In this document: positions 40,895 to 43,433 of the stretch, in pieces
Position numbering within the stretch: position 1 is the stretch's first letter
Layout of the letters: every line of letters starts with the position of its first letter
NCBI GenBank assembly: GCA_030065195.1
Contig: JASJDE010000018.1
Coordinates: 1 to 43,433 of the forward strand
Source of the DNA: Erythrobacter sp.
Lineage (GTDB): Bacteria; Pseudomonadota; Alphaproteobacteria; Sphingomonadales; Sphingomonadaceae
DNA length: 43,433 nucleotides
Direction: 5' to 3'
The notes under the pieces: generated by a model
What the model was told of the DNA's origin: nothing
The model's database searches: none
The model's input: only the letters and a program-made list of their open reading frames with translations
Program-made: the position numbers and the translations under genes

Positions 40895-42139
40895 CTATTC
40901 TGCCGGGGCCATCTGCGTATCGCGCAGCGGCGGCGTCTTCGCGCGCTGGCCCTCGCGTGAGAACAGCTTGCCGATACGCTTGCTCAGTTTCGCGAACGCC
41001 GTCTCGAGCGCCCCGATGGGCTGGCCGCCGGGTACGTGCGCAACCTGGTGGTACATCCACAGGATGAGCGCCGCGAAGATGAAGAACGGACCCCAAAGTG
41101 CGATGATCGGATCGACCCGGCCCAGCGCGGCAATATCCTCCCCGTACTGGTTCACCTTGTGATAGGCGACCACCATGATGATCGAGACGAACACGCCGAG
41201 CGCGCTGGTCGATCGTTTCGGCGGGATTGCAAGAGCCAGCGCCAACAAGGGCATCAGGAACATCATCACGATTTCGACCAGCCGGAAATTGAAACTGGCC
41301 TGGCTGGCGTCGCGCTCTTCCGCCCTGCTTTCCTCGCTCCAGCCGATCTGCAGCAATTCAGGCAGGATGTATTCGCGCGTCGCATCGCCGCGTTCGCGGA
41401 ATTCTTCGATCGCCGGCAAGTCGATCGGAAGGTCGTGGCGGCTGAAAGACAGGACTCGCGGCGTCTTGCTGCCGGTGTCCTGAACGATCGTTCCGTCGGA
41501 CAGGCGCAAGATGATCGTGTCGGGATCGTCGCTGGTAGCGAGGAAAGCGCCCTCGCGCGCGCTGATCGACAGGACTTGATCGCGCTCGTTCGCCACGCGC
41601 GCGAAAATACCGACCAAGCGCCGACCGTCGTCTTCGCTTTCTTCGATCCTGAGCGCCATGCGGTCGGCGAGCGTCGTGAATTCCCCGACCTTGATGGAAG
41701 CGCCGAGGGCGCCGGAGCGCAGCTCGTATTCCATCTGCTCGTAATAGTAGCGGCTGACAGGCTGGATGTAGAACACCAACGCGACATTGATTGCCACCAG
41801 AACCAGCGTGATCGCGTAGGGCACGCGCAGCAGCCGCCAGTAGGAAAGGCCGACTGCTCGCATGACGTCGAGTTCGCTCGACGTGGCGAGTTTGCGGAAC
41901 GCCAGCAACACGCCGAGCAGCAGTCCGAGCGGGATGGCGAGGCTCGCATATTCCGGGATCAGCGCGCCGAGCATCTTGAATACGACGCCGATCGGCCCGC
42001 CTTCGACCGCGACAAAGTCGAACAGCCGCAACATCTTGTCGAGCAGCAACAGCGAAGCGGCAAGCGCAAACACCCCGAGCATCGGGAAGATCACCAGCCG
42101 GAAGATGTACCGGTCGACACTGGGAATGAAGCTTAGCAC
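40895..42139 (-). CDS. lptF: LPS export ABC transporter permease LptF
   Basis: A 414-aa partner of LptG. The YIFRLVIFPMLGVFALAASLLLLDKMLRLFDF start, the coupling region RKLATSSELDVMRAVGLSYWRLLRV and the C-terminal helix bundle (VEIVMMFLMPLLALALAIPPKRS) match the family. It begins at GTG 42139; a nearby ATG at 42147 is out of frame, and no strong ribosome-binding site is present. LptB and LptC are not in the window. Confidence 0.92.
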   Translation of the reverse strand: MLSFIPSVDRYIFRLVIFPMLGVFALAASLLLLDKMLRLFDFVAVEGGPIGVVFKMLGALIPEYASLAIPLGLLLGVLLAFRKLATSSELDVMRAVGLSYWRLLRVPYAITLVLVAINVALVFYIQPVSRYYYEQMEYELRSGALGASIKVGEFTTLADRMALRIEESEDDGRRLVGIFARVANERDQVLSISAREGAFLATSDDPDTIILRLSDGTIVQDTGSKTPRVLSFSRHDLPIDLPAIEEFRERGDATREYILPELLQIGWSEESRAEERDASQASFNFRLVEIVMMFLMPLLALALAIPPKRSTSALGVFVSIIMVVAYHKVNQYGEDIAALGRVDPIIALWGPFFIFAALILWMYHQVAHVPGGQPIGALETAFAKLSKRIGKLFSREGQRAKTPPLRDTQMAPAE

Positions 42140-42255
42140 TTCAACATTTGGCCCTAGTTTTCGCAGTTGCGAGCCGCGCCATAGCGCGATTTTTCCGTTC
42201 GGTCATGGGGTGATGTGCGAGCGCCTGTTGACCGGCGCTGAACCGGGAGGCCGGA

Positions 42256-42765
42256 CTACCAGAAGCGGCTTCCGGGCACGCCCTTGAAAGGCCCCGCTTC
42301 GTATTGGCTGATCCAGCCGCCATAAAAGCTTCCGGGTTGCGGGGTGATCGCTTCGCCGTCGACCATGCAGCGATCGAGCGGATCGGGGTAGAAGGCAAGG
42401 TAGTCCTTGATCGGCGCGAAGGCTGGGGTCGGGCTGGGATACGACCACGCGACCGCTTCGAGCCGCGCGTCACCGATCGCGAGATCCCAGTAATTCGCCT
42501 GCCCCTTCCACTCGCACATCGTGCGGCGCGGGTTTGGCTGAAGGTGCTCCATCGCGATATCGGATTGCGGGATGTAGTAGGTCGGTGGATGGCTGGTTTC
42601 GAGCGTCCGCCAGGCAGCGCGGCTATCGACCACTTCGATATCCTTGTGGACAATCTGGATACGCCGGTCAGTGGGCTCGGCGATTGCGGGGCGGGGATAG
42701 TCCCAGACACTTTCCTGACCGGGCCCAACCGGATCGGGGTCAGGATGTCCGCCGAACAGGCTCAC
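42256..42765 (-). CDS. DUF427-domain protein
   Basis: A 169-aa protein with [27 protein letters not shown] at the N-terminus and [16 protein letters not shown] plus AWSYPSP in the middle, the DUF427 signature. The fold is a small beta-tent. I take GTG 42765 as the start because it overlaps the clpS stop (GTGA) after GAGAAGG; ATG 42783 would start inside clpS. Function unknown. Confidence 0.85.
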   Translation of the reverse strand: MSLFGGHPDPDPVGPGQESVWDYPRPAIAEPTDRRIQIVHKDIEVVDSRAAWRTLETSHPPTYYIPQSDIAMEHLQPNPRRTMCEWKGQANYWDLAIGDARLEAVAWSYPSPTPAFAPIKDYLAFYPDPLDRCMVDGEAITPQPGSFYGGWISQYEAGPFKGVPGSRFW

Positions 42766-43154
42766 GCCTTCTCGAGCGTGCATTGCAGCGGATGTTGGTT
42801 CTGCCGTGCGAAGTCCATCACCTGGTTCACCTTGGTTTCGGCAACTTCGTACGGGAATATTCCGCAGACTCCGACGCCCTTCTGGTGAACATGCAGCATG
42901 ACCCGGGTCGCTTGCTCAAGATCCATGCTGAAAAACCGCTTCAGGACCATCACCACGAATTCCATCGGGGTGTAGTCGTCATTCAGCATCAGCACTTTGT
43001 ACTGGCTGGGCTTCTTGGGCTTGGTGCGGGTCTTGGTCGCTACGCCGACTTCGCTCTCGCTGCCATTGTCGGAATCGCCTTCATCCGCCGCCCGAATCGA
43101 ATCCGGCACGGACGCGGCTGGGAATTCCGCCTGAGAGGGAGAAGGGACGACCAT
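42762..43154 (-). CDS. clpS: ATP-dependent Clp protease adapter ClpS
   Basis: A 130-aa N-end-rule adapter that delivers proteins to ClpAP. After a 45-residue disordered N-terminal region comes the ClpS core: [61 protein letters not shown], with the N-degron pocket residues in [11 protein letters not shown]. The N-terminal region is longer than in E. coli. clpA is not adjacent. It is translationally coupled to the DUF427 gene. Confidence 0.96.
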   Translation of the reverse strand: MVVPSPSQAEFPAASVPDSIRAADEGDSDNGSESEVGVATKTRTKPKKPSQYKVLMLNDDYTPMEFVVMVLKRFFSMDLEQATRVMLHVHQKGVGVCGIFPYEVAETKVNQVMDFARQNQHPLQCTLEKA

Positions 43155-43228
43155 CGGCTACCCATTATGGGATTCGTTTTCGCATGCGCAAGGATTCTCC
43201 GTTCCGGTGCGCGGGCAGCCAATAGCAA

Positions 43229-43263
43229 AGGGCCGGACGGACCCGTTCGGTCCATCCGGCCCT
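43229..43263 (-). terminator. intrinsic terminator of phasin gene
   Basis: AGGGCCGGA-C-GGACC pairs with GGTCC-A-TCCGGCCCT (one C/A mismatch, 5-nt loop). On the minus strand it is followed by TTTGCTATT. It lies 73 bp after the phasin stop codon. Confidence 0.7.
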
Positions 43264-43335
43264 GCGCCTCATCGGCGCGCTTTCGTAAACCGGGATTGGG
43301 AGAGAGAGGAGAGGCCCGGTTCAGAAACTTGCTGG

Positions 43336-43433
43336 TTAGGCAGCCTTCGAGATCTTCTCGGCGGCCACGCTGACGCGGTTCGAAATCGGAGCGAAAGCAT
43401 CGTTGTAGAGCTTCACCCATGCTTCGGTGCGCT
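43336..43433 (-). CDS. phasin-family protein, C-terminal end (5' part outside window)
   Basis: The last 32 codons read RTEAWVKLYNDAFAPISNRVSVAAEKISKAA then stop. The pattern of an amphipathic helix ending in VSVAAEKISKAA is that of phasins, which coat polyhydroxyalkanoate granules. The start lies right of the window. A terminator follows at 43229-43263. The call rests on only 31 residues. Confidence 0.6.
   Translation of the reverse strand, partial: RTEAWVKLYNDAFAPISNRVSVAAEKISKAA

Overview
The window is GC-rich, gene-dense chromosomal DNA from an alphaproteobacterium, most likely a sphingomonad of the Erythrobacteraceae type. The evidence is a complete general-stress-response (GSR) locus (nepR, ecfG, an HWE-family kinase, phyR), LptF/LptG export genes, a phasin, CHASE and DISM sensor kinases, the style of the proteins, and many 4-bp ATGA/GTGA gene overlaps. 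I see no IS element, phage gene, integrase or CRISPR array. The left edge cuts a DUF692 gene and the right edge cuts a phasin gene.

Layout. 1-1182: an MNIO (DUF692) plus DUF2063 pair, the B and C parts of a bufferin-type peptide-modification cluster whose precursor would lie left of the window. 1227-4230: HSL-type esterase, short-chain dehydrogenase and a secreted Ntn-hydrolase asparaginase. 4237-6085: tetR, a 64-aa membrane protein and a histidine-box desaturase, in a coupled operon behind a strong palindromic operator. 6086-13747: an eight-gene chain DUF4129-DUF4350-MoxR-DUF58-SpoIIM-RDD-GNAT-class A beta-lactamase, where six of seven junctions are 4-bp overlaps. 13820-17518: prephenate dehydratase, a membrane-anchored cytochrome c, RlmE and a Ppx/GppA phosphatase. 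17710-17783: tRNA-Gln(CTG). 17887-20580: a divergent DISM histidine kinase and LuxR-type response regulator. 20592-24120: four exported proteins I cannot assign, one with four cysteine-rich repeats. 24200-27890: a cytochrome P450 coupled to a lipoprotein sulfatase, opposite a lipoprotein formylglycine-generating enzyme. 28017-32677: LOG-family protein, thiD, a DUF1272 protein, glmM and a DAACS transporter. 32674-36443: the GSR locus. 36444-39782: a GNAT-like protein, a second desaturase, a small lipoprotein and a GNAT enzyme. 39779-42139: lptG and lptF. 42256-43433: DUF427, clpS and the end of a phasin gene.

How the genes work together. In the GSR, PhyR phosphorylated through an HWE kinase sequesters NepR and frees EcfG. 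The nepR-ecfG operon and the kinase are divergent, and between them lies one near-symmetric element that reads as an EcfG promoter in both directions. Beyond phyR, a GGAAC-N16-CATT promoter-like sequence is followed by a C-rich-loop hairpin and a strong intrinsic terminator with no convincing ORF. I read this as a GSR-controlled small RNA, the most interesting unannotated element here. The sulfatase and FGE are both predicted lipoproteins, which suggests sulfatase maturation after export. The MoxR chain looks like an envelope-associated chaperone system with a beta-lactamase as its last cistron.
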